From: Sorghum bicolor
Taxonomy: Eukaryota; Streptophyta; Magnoliopsida; Poales; Poaceae
NCBI RefSeq assembly: GCF_000003195.3
Contig: NW_018396400.1
Coordinates: forward strand, 20,697-84,696
DNA: 64,000 nt
Direction: 5' to 3'
The position numbers and the translations under genes were made by a program. Shown here piece by piece: positions 35,001-47,780 of the stretch (position 1 is its first letter; the number at the start of each line of letters is the position of its first letter). The notes beneath the pieces are model-generated. The model was not told the DNA's origin. It searched no databases and saw nothing but the letters and a program-made list of their open reading frames with translations.

Positions 35001-35740
35001 GATTCACGGCGCTCGACGGACTCTCACCTCGGTAGAACGCGCGCAGGAGCTTACCCTAACGATGGCGAATGCGCCGGTGGTCTTGGTGGGGTGTAGGTGG
35101 CCGGCCGCGGCGCGTCCAACGCCGGCGTACGGCCGCCACGTGGCCGGCGCCGGGTGGAGCGAGGCGCGTCCGCGCACGCGGGAGAGAGGGGGAGGGGGAG
35201 CAGGCCGGGCCGCTCGCTGGGCCGAAAGGGGAGCGGGGTTGGCCCAGCAGCGCCTGCCCCTTTTCCTTTTTTTATTTCTTTTCTCCAAATTCTTTCTAAA
35301 TTCATTTGGACCAATTTAAAATCATTTTCACCTCTTGCTCCCAAAAACAAAGTTGTTCTAAAACAAAAACCCTACAACTTTGTTTTAGTAAGCAAGACCA
35401 AATTCCCAATAGAATTTGAATTACAAATTAAAACTAGTTCTAGGTTTTCAAATAAATTCAATTTGGAAATTTTTGTATAAATTCTATTTCTCAAATTCTA
35501 TAGCTCCAAAAATTGCACAAAAATATTCTTAATTCTTCTTACACATAAATCAACCTAGTTTGAATATTTCACATTTTTAGAAGCAAGCCTCCTATTTTTA
35601 GTATATTTAAAGCACATGGAATAAAGCACATAAAATCATATTTTGGGATGAATGACATGCTCAAGATGCTATGCCTGATGAGAATGCTTATGCATTGCTT
35701 TGATAAGGCTAAGTGCATGCTTAACACCTAGGGTGTTACA
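32003..35740 (-). repeat. LTR3 (3738 bp)
   Basis: It is full length except for the 173-bp deletion in the GC-rich block, which it shares with LTR2. It retains the 757-bp AT-rich block that LTR2 lost. The shared deletion suggests that LTR2 and LTR3 are the original pair of internal 2, copied from one template at insertion. Confidence 0.9.
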
Positions 35741-35754
35741 GCCCTTCCCCCCTT
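35741..35754 (-). other. polypurine tract of internal 3
   Basis: The element strand reads AAGGGGGGAAGGGC, next to LTR3. Confidence 0.8.
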
Positions 35755-35784
35755 AGGGAAATCTCGTCCCGAGATTTAAGTTAC

Positions 35785-37392
35785 TTACCATTTCTTATGA
35801 AATTTTGGATAAACTGTTTTTAGGTAATCCTCTGTTTCCCAGGTGGCATCCCTATCGTCATGATGACTCCACACCACCTTGCACGTTCTGACCACTCTGT
35901 TTCGGGTTACTCGTTCCTTGGTATCCACAATTCCCACTGGCTGCTCTTTATATTCTAAGTCTGCTTTTATTTTGATCCCTCGAGGTTCAATCCTTTGTTC
36001 AGGTACTTTCAAACATTTCCGTAGTTGCGACACATGGAAGACCGGAAAGATCGAACTCAACTCTTCAGGTAACCGAATCTTATAGGCCACTGGCCCTTTC
36101 CTCTCCAGTATTTGATACGGTCCCACATATCTGGGTGCAAGCTTGCTTCGAACTCGGAAACGTTGAACTTTCTTCATTGGCGTAACCTTGAGGTACACAT
36201 AGTCACCTACATTGAATTCAAGTGACCTTCTCCTCTTATCAGCATAACTCTTTTGTCGTGATTGTGCCGCTTGCATATGCTGCTGTATGATTTGTACCTT
36301 CTTCTCTGCCTCATTCACGAAGTCGATACCATAGTATCTTCTCTCACCAGGTTCAACCCAGTTTAACGGAGTTCTACATCTCCGACCATACAAAGCTTCG
36401 AACGGGGCCATCTTGATGCTCTCTTGATAACTGTTATTGTAGGAGAATTCAGCCAGAGGTAACCATGACTCCCATGATCCCTTGGACGATAGCACATAGG
36501 CCCTCAGCATATCTTCCAATACTTGGTTTAGCCTCTCCGTTTGACCTGAAGTCTGGGGATGATACACGGTACTTCTTATTAGACTGGTCCCCAAACTCTT
36601 ATGCATTCGCTCCCAGAAGTGAGCGGTGAACTGTGGTCCTCTATCTGATATGATGGTCTTGGGAATACCATGCAACTTGACAATCTCAGCCATATATATA
36701 TCAGCATACTCGGGAGGTCGGTAATGAGTTTTTACAGGGATGAAATGAGCCGACTTGGTTAATCGATCTATGATCACCCAAATTGAGTCATTCCCCTTTC
36801 TCGTTGTTGGTAATCCTGTGATAAAGTCTATGCTGACCTCTTCCCATTTCCACTCTAGAACTGACAATGGTTGCAACAGACCTGCAGGTTTCATGTGGAT
36901 GGCCTTAACTCTGCAACACGTGTCACAACGGGCTACATATGCGGCTATTTCTTTCTTCATCTTGGTCCACCAAAAGTGGGGTCTTAGGTCTTGATACATC
37001 TTACTACCGCTAGGATGGATAGAAAGCTTGGAGAGCCGGGCTTCATCCATGATGCGATTCTTTAATTCTCGATTCTTCGGAACTACTAGTCGGTGTTGAA
37101 ACCATAATACCCCTTTCTCATCAATTCGGAACTGAGTTTTTGGGTCATCTTTAATCTTCTCATTGATGTGGAAAATACCCTTGTCTGTTTTCTGACCTTC
37201 GATGACTTGACTCTGAAGTGAACAACTGAGTTGTATGTGACATAAGACTTCAGGATGCATGAGATTGAACCCATCTTCAAACAACGGTTGAACCACTTGG
37301 TAGTGCGGTTTACGACTCAACGCATCTGCTACTACATTAGCTTTGCCTGGATGATAGTGAACTTCCAGATCATAGTCCTTGATTAACTCTAA
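35785..37392 (-). pseudogene. pol fragment: RNase H end, integrase, chromodomain-like module (internal 3)
   Basis: This is open from just after TGA 37393-37395 to the normal TAA, the longest uninterrupted integrase in array A. The DD35E triad is complete. In the zinc finger the first His is Arg (EARLSKLSIH instead of [10 protein letters not shown]) and the following HPGG is HPSG. Both changes also occur in internal 5 of array B. The finger should not bind zinc normally, so the integrase is probably impaired even where the frame is open. Confidence 0.87.
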
Positions 37393-39495
37393 TCACCGTC
37401 GTTGCCTCATATTCAGCTCGGACTGAGTGAAGATGTACTTCAAGCTCTTATGATCGGTATAAATGTGACACTTATTCCCCAGCAGATAGTGTCTCCAAAT
37501 CTTCAAAGCATGCACTACTGCTGCTAACTCGAGGTCGTGAGTTGGGTAGTTGACTTCGTGCTTTCTCAACTGTCGTGAAGCATAAGCTATCACTCTGCCA
37601 TCTTGCATCAACACACTCCCCAGGCCACTCTTCGATGCGTCACAAAACACATCAAAAGGCTTTTCGATATTAGGTTGCGCCAGAACGGGAGCAGTGGTTA
37701 GCAACTTTCGCAAGGTGCGGAAGGCTAACTCACACCCCTCCGTCCAGACGAACTTATGATCCTTTTGTAGCAAACTTGTCATTGGCTTAGCAATCTTGGA
37801 GAAGTCAGGTATGAATCGACGATAATACCCGGCCAGACCAAGAAAACTTCTAACTTCCGAGACAGAAGTTGGTGCCTTCCAGTCCATGACTTCGTGCACC
37901 TTTGACGGATCCACAGCAATCCCTTCTTCAGATAGAATGTGCCCTAGGAAAGGAACTTTCTTCAACCAGAACTCACATTTGCTGAACTTGGCATATAACT
38001 GATGCTCTCGTAATCGTGTTAGCACGATTCTTAGATGCTCGGCGTGATCTTGCTCATTTTCTGAATAAACTAGAATATCATCGATAAACACCACAACAAA
38101 CTTATCTAATTCTGGCATAAAGACTGAATTCATCAGATACATAAAGTATGCAGGAGCATTTGTCAACCCAAAGGACATAACAAGATACTCATACAACCCA
38201 TATCTGGTGGAAAAAGCAGTCTTCGGGATATCTTGCGGACGAATCTTGATTTGGTGATACCCAGATCTCAAATCTATCTTGGAAAACACTTTTGCCTTGG
38301 ACAACTGGTCGAACAAGATATCAATCCTCGGCAAAGGATACTTATTCTTGATTGTCACGGCATTGAGCGGACGATAGTCCACGCACATGCGCAACGACTG
38401 ATCCTTCTTTTTCACGAACAACGCTGGACAACCCCATTCTGACGAACTTGGCCGGATAAACCCTTTATCCAGTAACTCTTTTAATTGATTTTTCAACTCA
38501 GCGAGTTCATTTGGTGGCATCCGGTATGGCCTTCTAGATATTGGTGCTGTACCTGGTACCAACTCGATTGCAAACTCTACTTCCCTATCTGGGGGAAGTC
38601 CTGGTAATTCCTCAGGAAAAACATCAGGGAACTCGCAGACTACTGGGATCTGTGGTAATGGAACCACGTGCGTAGCACAAGAGATGCTAGCAAAGTCAAG
38701 ACGACGGGGCAGAGGTACTTGAAAAGAGCCACCGCCCTGGGGTTCTTTGAGAGATAACATCCTCTTCCCAGTATCTATGACGGCATCCCATTCTCTCATC
38801 CAGTTCATGCCCACGATAACATCCAAAACTAACCCAGGCATGACCACTAGATTTACTCGAAAAACTCGGCTACTTATATCCAGGGTTGCCCCTCGAACCA
38901 CTCTATTGGTCAACACATCTGCCCCTGCTGAGCTGATGCGGTAGCCATAACCCAGATCTGTAACAGGTTGACTATGCTTTTGTGCAAATGCCTGGCTCAT
39001 GAATGAATGCGATGATCCAGAATCAAACAAAACAACTGCAAGATGTTGGTTGACAGGAAACATACCAGCCGTTACCGGTTCTCCTTCCGGAATCTCCTCG
39101 ATTGAGGTATGGTGCACACGAGCTGGATAGGTTGGCTGTTGCCTCTTGGGGTAGGGACATTCCTTGGCAAAGTGTCCCATCTTGTGGCAGTTGTAGCACG
39201 GACCCTTGGTCGTATTGTTGGCGGCAGGTGCCGCGGCTTGAATTGCCTTTGGCTTGGCAGGAGCTATCGCCACCTTGTACGGCTTCTGCTGCGTTGGATG
39301 CCCTGTGTTCCTTCTCTGCGGTGGTCGAAACCTAGCACCTGGGGCAGGAGGACGATATTGTGGTCGCCCTGCCACTGGTGCCCTGGATTGAGACGACCCG
39401 GCTTCAAAAGCCCTCTTCCTTGACTTGGATGCACTATAGTTGTTGTTATTGTTCTCCTGGGTCAGACAGTCACTGATGTAAGCATTGAAGGTAGC
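37393..39495 (-). pseudogene. pol fragment: knuckle, protease, reverse transcriptase, RNase H (internal 3)
   Basis: It holds the CCHC knuckle, the DSG protease, RT with FIDDILVYS and most of RNase H, all intact. It lies between the gag-end TGA (39496) and the TGA at the RNase H Trp codon (37393) shared with internal 1. It carries [10 protein letters not shown] where internal 1 and 2 have [10 protein letters not shown]; internal 4 agrees with this copy. Confidence 0.88.
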
Positions 39496-40230
39496 TCAGG
39501 TCCCTGTACCCATGGTTTTCAGCATTTTTGGACTCAAGCCTATCTGGAAACTAGCAATCTTTTTGGCCTCCGTGTTCACAAACTCGGGGGCATAGCGAGC
39601 GAGATTGTTGAAAGCGTGTAGATACTCCTTCACAGATTTCGTCCCCTGGGACAGCCTCATGAACTCCCCAACCTTCATTTCCACCACACCTGGAGGAATG
39701 TAATTTCCCCGAAATGCAGTGGTGAAGCGGTTCCAGGTGATTGGGGTCCCCTCTGGGTAGGTGGTACGGTGATGGGACCACCAAATCCCAGCGGGTCCTT
39801 GCAACTGATGTGCCGCATACTCAGCCTTGAGTTCTTCCGTCATCCGAAGAAGACGAAACTTCTGCTCCATGGTGTTGATCCACTCATCTGCCTCGAGCGG
39901 TTCCAAAGCCTCCTTGAAGATTGGGGGCTTGGTATCCATGAAGTCCTTGAACGAGCTGTACTGATTGACTTCACGACCACCCTGGTTATCCCCACGATGG
40001 GTGTTGTCAGCTATGTTACGCAGAGCTTCCTCCATGTTGCGCTGCATTTGTTCCATGTTGCGTTGACTCCCCAGAAACTGCACGAAGAACACGTCCGCAG
40101 TGTACGGAGGAGGCGGTGGTGGTAGCGGTGATGGTGCTCTTTCCTCATTCCGTTGAGCCCCACCTCCAGAAGTACCTGCTCCAAGACCGGGGTTGCTGTT
40201 ACCCCCGCCACGTGTCTGCACCATCTGCAT
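39496..40230 (-). pseudogene. gag capsid region (internal 3)
   Basis: A 244-codon gag segment ending at the TGA shared with internal 1 and 2. It has NTHRGDNQGGREV where internal 1 and 2 have NTRRGDNQGGCEV, and it shares these variants with internal 4. Confidence 0.85.
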
Positions 40231-40540
40231 ACGTCAATGATAAGCAATCGTTAGGAGTTGCCATCAACGGTAGAAATGTGTAAAATCATGCCGCACTGAA
40301 TTTACTGAGGAAATAAATTCGCACAATAAATAGAGGCACAACAATTCATCATCCACCCACAACATCACTAACAGATTACTTAACATTCAAGCAACAAGGT
40401 TTGCATACATCCAACTTGCCAGCATACAAACACTGGACTTTCAACATGGACTCATAAAGTTTTACATAGCCCAGATCCAAAAGTACAAGCCATGCCATGC
40501 AACAACAAAAGAAGAAGGTCTAGCTCTAGAGCCCTAGCAT

Positions 40541-41584
40541 CTACTCGCTATGATCACTGTCCATGCCGGAGCCCTCCTCGTCCTCATTTCCACTAGCAGC
40601 TGCTCCTATCTCGGGATCCTCGTCCATCTCGTCCTCAGAGTCTAGCTCAGCTGCTCCAGGCAGATGGTGAGGGTGGAGCTGGTTATGCAGCTGGTGGATT
40701 TCCTCATGCAAGTTCTCATTGTACTCCTCGGCATTAGCTAGCTGCTGCTCTAGCTCCAGCTGTCGGGCCCTCAAAGTGTCCTCCTCATGCCAGGCTTCAT
40801 TCCTCTGACCAAGCACATGGACTAGCATGCGCTCGCAGTTCCTGTGAGCAGTAGTCACCCTATCCCTCTGCTCTCGCACTGCAAGCAGGTCCTAACTCAG
40901 CTCACTGTTCTTCTGGACTGCCTGATCTCTCTCTCTGGTCACACGGGTCAACTCTGCCTGTAGCCTCTCAACCTCAGAGTCGAACTCACGCTGCAACTGA
41001 CGCTTCTCATCCTGGACGGTGAGAAGAGACCCGGACAAGCGACCCAAACAACGCTCCAGGCCTCCATAGGTCTTCATCAAAGCGTACATAGCACTCATAG
41101 CTGCGCTGTCACTATGCTGGTCCTCATCCGCACTCCTCTCTAGAGCGCTCACCTCGAACTGATCCCACACCGAAGTGTAGGGGTCACCCCGGGGAAACAC
41201 CCCAGCGAAGGCGTGGGCCAGCTCCTGTGGAAACCTCTCCATGAGGTCCCTCAGAACTGCGAAAGCTGCCCTGCTGGCACCGTGGAAAGGCGTGGCACCT
41301 CGGGACTCGTACACCCAGCCGCCCCAGGCGGGGTCACCTCCACTGGTAGGAACAACTGCCTCGATCCCCACCAGGGTCTCGTCACCAAGCTGCTCCTTGT
41401 GCCAATAGTAGCGAGGTTCCCTTCCTTCAGGATACCCCATCGAGCTAAGCACTCTCCAAAGCAAAGTGGGCATCCCAAACTCCTCCAGGAACTTGCTCTT
41501 ATGTCGAGAGCTCCTAGCTGCCAACGGATGGCGAGGGACCCGCCCACCAGTGGACTTGCGAGCGGTGAGCCTAGTTCGTGCCAT
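40541..41584 (-). pseudogene. extra ORF with H3-tail-like N-terminus (internal 3, one in-frame TAG)
   Basis: It has 348 codons from ATG 41582-41584, with the TAG at codon 231 and an otherwise open frame. It reads WDQFEVSAL where internal 1 and 2 have WDQSEVSAL, a variant shared with internal 4. Domain order is as in the other copies. Confidence 0.78.
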
Positions 41585-42304
41585 CTGCTGCAAACGGAAT
41601 ACCTTGGGTAAGAGCGAGGATTATCTTTAATTACTTTATTTAGAATTGGGGCAGATTAAATTAAGGGGGAAAGTAAGCAATGATATGAAATGAACATGAT
41701 GCATGCACGAACTTATGATCTCACAAACTTAGAAACAAAGGTTAACACTAAACGGTTTATGCGGTGGCACACAGCGTTCTCTCATAACGTAACTAACGTT
41801 CTAAGCGAGAACGTGGTTAGTGTACCTGCAGAAAACTCATTGCAGCCCACCCACAGTATGATTATGCAGAATAAGAATTTAAAGCTATACACCCCACATA
41901 CACAGACACCCGTCCATGCATATGACGTGTTGCTACCCACATCATCGCCCTAATGACGGCATCGCCTCTCAGGATGGAATTCCCAACATGCGGTACTGTT
42001 TTCAAACACACCAAAACATGTGTGCATGACACAGCACCTAACAACACTCCCCTAGACCGGCAGTGTATCCGATCATGCTCTCACAGCTCCTACTTACCGT
42101 GGCGTAGAGGAAAAATTGTTCCATACATTACCACTCAAATGAATGGCACTCATACTATTGCACGCCGTATGAGCGACGAAACAGAAATATGATGCATTAC
42201 CCCCAAGTCAGTACTTAACTAGCCACCTTAGAATCCTTAACTGGGCATAAAGGATATGACCATGGCACACTAGATAGTTTTCCCAAAACTTGGTTTTAAC
42301 ACCT
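41585..42304 (-). other. 5' leader of internal 3, cut by the gap
   Basis: The leader matches the other copies until the N gap. By comparison, 71 bp including the primer binding site and then a whole LTR are missing on the right. Confidence 0.6.
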
Positions 42305-42404
42305 NNNNNNNNNNNNNNNNNNNNNNNNNNNNNNNNNNNNNNNNNNNNNNNNNNNNNNNNNNNNNNNNNNNNNNNNNNNNNNNNNNNNNNNNNNNNNNNN
42401 NNNN
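42305..42404. other. assembly gap, exactly 100 N
   Basis: A fixed-size placeholder whose true length is unknown. At minimum it hides the end of the leader and the terminal LTR of array A (some 3-4 kb) with the right-hand satellite junction, unless the join itself is wrong. Confidence 0.95.
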
Positions 42405-42425
42405 CCTTCGCGATCGGCAACCAGC
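42405..42425. other. contig-edge sequence matching neither element nor satellite
   Basis: These 21 bases after the gap match neither the retroelement nor the satellite. Repeat sequence resumes at about 42426 inside a monomer. It is probably an unreliable contig end. Confidence 0.6.
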
Positions 42426-45400
42426 ACCCAGGAGTATCATCGGGTGTATCCAAAATGGTTTCTTAGCCTATGATGCATTAGGCGCAAACTGTGTACCTAT
42501 CTTGCACCAAAACTAACTCTGTCTCCAAACAGACCGAAGCGAGATTCCATATGACACATGTCATCTAGGAGTTCTATTGGGGTGCATCCAAATGGATTTC
42601 TTAGCATATGGTATGTTCCATGCAAACCGTGCACCTATCTTGCATCAAGATTAGCACTATCTCCAAACAGATCGAACCGACCTTCCACTTGAGCCTCTTC
42701 ACCTAGGAGTATTATCGGGTGCTTCCATAATGGTTTCCAAGCCTTGTCGCATTATGCGCAAACCATGCACCAATCTTGCACCTAAGCTAAGACTGTCTCC
42801 AAATAGATTGAAGCGAGATTCCATATGACACACATGATCTAGGAGTTCTATCGGGTGCGTCCAAATTGATTTCTGATAATATGGTATGTTCCATGCAAAC
42901 AATACACCTATCTTTCATCAAGATTAGCACTATCCCCAAATAGACCGAACTGAACTTTCACTTGAGCCTCTTCACCTAGGAGTATCATCGGGAACTTGCA
43001 CAACGATTTCTGAGCCTATGGTGCACTGGGCACAAACCATGCAACTATCTTGCACCGAAACTAATACTATCTCCAACTGGACCGAAGCAAGATTCCATAT
43101 GATAAACTTCCTCTAGTAGTTCCATCGGGTGCATCTACAGTTCCATCGGGTTTGTCCAAATTGATTTCTGAGCATACGGTATGTTCCATGCAAACCGTGC
43201 ACCTATCTTGCATCAAGATTAGAACTATTTCCAAACAGACAGAACAAAGATTAGACTTGAGCCTCTTCACCAAGGAGTACCATCGTTTGCGTCCAAAATA
43301 GTTTCTTAGCCTATGGTGCATTAGGCACAAACCGTGTACCTATCTTGCACCAAAACTAACACTATCTCCAAAGAGACCGAAGTGAGATTCTATATGACAC
43401 ACGTCATCTAGGAGTTCTATTGGGTGCTTCCAAATATATTTCGAAGCATATGGTATGTACCATGCAATTCGTGCACCTATCTTGCATCAAGATTAACACT
43501 ATCTCCAAACAAAAGCAAACTGAGCTTCCACTTGAGCCCGTTTACCCAGGAGTATCATCGGGTGCATCCAAAATGGTTTCTTAGCATATGATGCATTAGG
43601 CGCAAACTGTGTACCTATCTTGCACCAAAACTAACTCTGTCTCCAAACAGACCGAAGCGAGATTCCATATGACACATGTCATCTAGGAGTTCTATTAGGG
43701 TGCGTCCAAATGGATTTCTTAGCATATGGTATGTTCCATGCAAACCGTGCACCTATCTTGCATCAAGCTTAGCACTATCTCTAACACAGATCGAATTGAC
43801 CTTCCACTTGATCCTTTTCAACTAGGATTATCATCGGGTGCTTCCATAATGGTTTCTGAGCCTATGGTGCATTATGCGGAAACCATGCACCAATGTTGCA
43901 CCTAAACTAACACTTTCTCCAAACAGATTGAAGCGAGATTCCATATGACACACATGATCTAGGAGTTCTATCGGGTGCGTCCAAATGGATTTCCAAGAAT
44001 ATGGTATGTTCCATGCAAACCGTACACCTATCTTTCATCAAGATTAGCACTATCTCCAAACAAACCGATCCGAGCTTTCAATTCAGCCTCTTCACCTTGG
44101 AGTACTATCAGGAACTTCCATAACGATTTCTGAGCCTATGGTGCACTAGGCACAAACCATGCAACTACCTTGCACCAAAACTAATACTATCTCCAACTGG
44201 ACCGAAGCGAGATTCCATGTGATACACTTCATCTAGTAATTCCATCGGGTGCATCTACAGTTCCATCGTGTTTGTCCAAATTGATTTCTGAGCATATGGT
44301 ATGTTCCATGCAAACCATGCACCTATCTTGCATCAAGATTAGAACTATCTCCAAACAGACAGAACCAAGATTCCACATGAGCCTCTTCACCAAGTGGCAT
44401 CATCGCGTGCGTCCAAAATAGTTTCTTAGCCTATGGTGCATTAGGCACAAAACATGTACCTATCTTGCACCGAAACTAACACTATCTCCAAAGAGACCGA
44501 AGTGAGATTCTATATGACACATGTGATCTAGGAGTTCTACTGGGTGCTTCCAAATATATTTCAAAGCATATGGTACGTTCTATGGAATTCGTGCACCTAT
44601 CTGGCATCAAGATTAGCACTATCTCCAAACAAAAGCAAACTAAGCTTCCACTTGAGCCCCTTTACCCAGGAGTATCTTCGGGGTGCATCCAAAATGGTTT
44701 CTTAGCCTATGATGCATTAGGCGCAAACTGTGTACCTATCTTGCACCAAAACTAACTCTGTCTCCATACAGACCGAAGCGAGATTCCATATGACATATGA
44801 CATCTAGGAGTTCTGTTGGGGTGCGTCCAAATGGATTTCTTAGCATATGGTATGTTCCATGCAAACCGTGCACCTATCTTGCATCAACATTAGCACAATC
44901 TCCAAACAGATCGAACCGACCTTCCACTTGAGCCTCTTGACCTAGGAGTATTATCGGGTGCTTCCATAATGGTTTCCGAGCCTATGGTGCATTATACGCA
45001 AACCATGCACCAATCTTGCACCTAAACTAACACTGTCTCGAAACAGATTGAAGCAAGATTCCATATGACACACATGATCTAGGAGTTCTATCGGGTGCGT
45101 CCAAATTGATTTCTAAGAATATGGTACGTTCCATGCAAACCGTACACCTATCTTTCATCAAGATGCACTATCTCCAAACAGACCGAACCGAGCTTTCACT
45201 TGAGCCTCTTCACCTAGGAGTACAATCGGGAACTTCCACAACAATTTCTGAGCCTATGGTGCACTGGGCACAAACCATGCAACTATCTTGCACCGAAACT
45301 AATACTATCACCAACTGGACCGAAGCGAGATTCCATATGATACACTTCATCTAGTAGTTCCATCGGGTGCATCTACAGTTCCATCGGGTTTGTCCAAATT

Positions 45401-47780
45401 GATTTCTGAGCATATGGTATGTTCCATGCAAACCATACACTTATCTTGCATCAAGATTAGAACTATCTCCAAACAGACAACCAAGATTCCACTTGAGCCT
45501 CTTCACCAAGGAGTACCATCGTTTGCGTCCAAAATAGTTTCTTAGCCTATGGTGCATTAGGCACAAACCGTGTACCTATCTTGCACCAAAACTAACACTA
45601 TCTCCAAAGAGACCGAAGTGAGATTCTATATGACACACGTGATCTAGGAGTTCTATTGGGTGCTTCCAAATATATTTCGAAGCATATGGTACATTCCATG
45701 CAATTCGTGCGCCTATCTGGCATCAAGATTAGTACTATCTCCAAACAAAAGCAAACTGAGCTTCCACTTGAGCCCCTTTACCCAGGAGTATCATCGGGTG
45801 CATCCAAAATGGTTTCTTAGCCTATGATGCATTACGCGCAAACTGTGTACCTATCTTGCACCAAAACTAACTTTGTCTCCAAACAAACCGAAGCGAGATT
45901 CCATATGACACATGTCATCTGGGGTGCGTCCAAATGGATTTCTTAGCATATGGTATGTTCCATGCAAACCGTGCAGCTATCTTGCATTAAGATTAGCACT
46001 ATCTCCAAACAGATCGAACCGACCTTCCACTTGAGCCTCTTCACCTAGGATTATCATCGGGTGCTTCCATAATGGTTTCTGAGCCTATGGTGCATTATGC
46101 GCAAACCAAGCACCAATCTTGCACCTAAACTAACACTGTCTCCAAACAGATTGAAGCGAGATTCTATATGACACACATGATCTAGGAGTTCTATCGGGTG
46201 CGTCCAAATTGATTTCTAAGAATATGGTACGTTCCATGCAAACCGTACACCTATCTTTCATCAAGATGCACTATCTCCAAACAGACCGAACCGAGCTTTC
46301 ACATGAGCCTCTTCACCTAGGAGTACCATCGGGAACTTCCACAATGATTTCTGAGCCTATGGTGCACTGGGCACAAACCATGCACCTATCTTGCACCGAA
46401 ACTAATACTATCTCCAACTGGACTGAAGCGAGATTCCATATGATACACTTCATCTAGTAGTTCCATCGGCTGCATCTATAGTTCCATCAGGTTTGTCCAA
46501 ATTGATTTCTGAGCATATGGTATGTTCCATGCAAACCATACACCTATCTTGCATCAAGATTAGAATTATCTCCAAACAGACAGAACCAAGATTCCACTTG
46601 AGCCTCTTCACCACGGAGTACCATCGTGTGCGTCCAAAATAGTTTCTTACACAAACCGTGTTTCTATCTTGCACCGAAACTAACACTATCTCCAAAGAGA
46701 CCGAAGTGAGAATCTATATGACACACATCATCTAGGAGTTCTATTGGGTGCTTCCAAATATATTTCGAAGCATATGGTACGTTCCATGCAATTCGTGCAC
46801 CTATATTGCATCAAGATTAGCACTGTCTCCAAACAAAAGCAAACTGAGCTTCCACTTGAGCCCCTTTACCTAGGACCATCGGGTGCATCCAAAATGGTTT
46901 CTTAGCCTATGATGCATTAGGCGCAAACTGTGTACCTATCTTGCACCAAAACTAACTTTGTCTCCAAACAAACCGAAGCGAGATTCCATATGACACATGT
47001 CATCTAGGAGTTCTATTGGGGTGCGTCCAAATGGATTTCTTAGCATATGGTATGTTCCATGCAAACCGTGCACCTATCTTGCATCAAGATTAGCACTATC
47101 TCCAAACAGATCGAACCGACCTTCCACTTAAGCCTCTTCACCTAGGATTATCATCGGGTGCTTCCATAATGGTTTCTGAGCCTATGGTGCATTATGCGCA
47201 AACCATACACCAATCTTGCACCTAAACTAACACTGTCTCCAAACAGATTGAAGCGAGATTCCATATGACACACATGATCTAGGAGTTATATCGGGTGCGT
47301 CCAAATTGATTTCTAAGAATATGGTACGTTCCATGCAAACCGTACACCTATCTTTCATTAAGATTAGCAATATCTCCAAACAGACCGAACCAAGCTTTCA
47401 CTTGAGCCTCTTCACCTAGGAGTACTATCAGGAACTTCCATAACGATTTCTGAGCCTATCGTGCACTGGGCACAAACCATGCAACTACCTTGCACCAAAA
47501 CAAATACTATCTCCAACTGGACCGAAGCGAGATTCCATGTGATACACTTCATCTAGTAGTTCCATCGGGTTTGTCCAAATTGATTTCTGAGCGTATGGTA
47601 TGTTCCATGCAAACCTGCACCTATCTTGCATCAAGATTAGAACTATCTCCAAACAGATAGAACCAAGATTCCACATGAGGTTCTTCACCAAGGAGCATCA
47701 TCGCATGTTTCCAAAATAGTTTCTTAGCCTATGGTGCATTAGGCACAAAACATGTACCTATCTTGCACCGAAACTAACGC
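42426..47780. repeat. centromeric-type satellite block 2, with octameric higher-order repeat
   Basis: About 39 monomers of the same 137-bp family and orientation as block 1. The long-monomer marker (or its shortened form) recurs at 43115, 44235, 45353, 46456 and 47555, spacings 1120, 1118, 1103 and 1099 bp, the same octamer as in 6.5-11 kb. From about 44776 to the end it is a paralogue of 9355-11834, including private variants such as GCATCAACATTAGCACAATC and AGTACAATCGGGAAC. The two differ by about 526 bp (roughly four monomers). Confidence 0.88.

Larger units (their letters stand above)
11835..42304 (-). mobile_element. Ty3/gypsy chromovirus multi-LTR array A
   Basis: Three LTRs (11835-15747, 22387-25368, 32003-35740) alternate with three internal regions, all in minus orientation, with no extra sequence between units. 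An array in which adjacent units share an LTR is expected from unequal homologous recombination between LTRs or between element copies, not from independent insertions. A terminal LTR is expected to the right of internal 3 but falls in or beyond the N gap. The left flank is satellite. All three internal regions are coding-defective. I infer the Tekay/Del lineage from the polyprotein, the chromodomain-like C-terminus and the very long LTRs; I could not test this with a tree. Confidence 0.9.

Noticed and set aside
11835..42304. Possible CRM-type centromeric retrotransposon
   Set aside because: The location suggests it, but the pol C-terminus is a chromodomain-like module of the Tekay/Del kind and the LTRs are nearly 4 kb. 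As I know them, CRM elements have much shorter LTRs and a different C-terminal motif.
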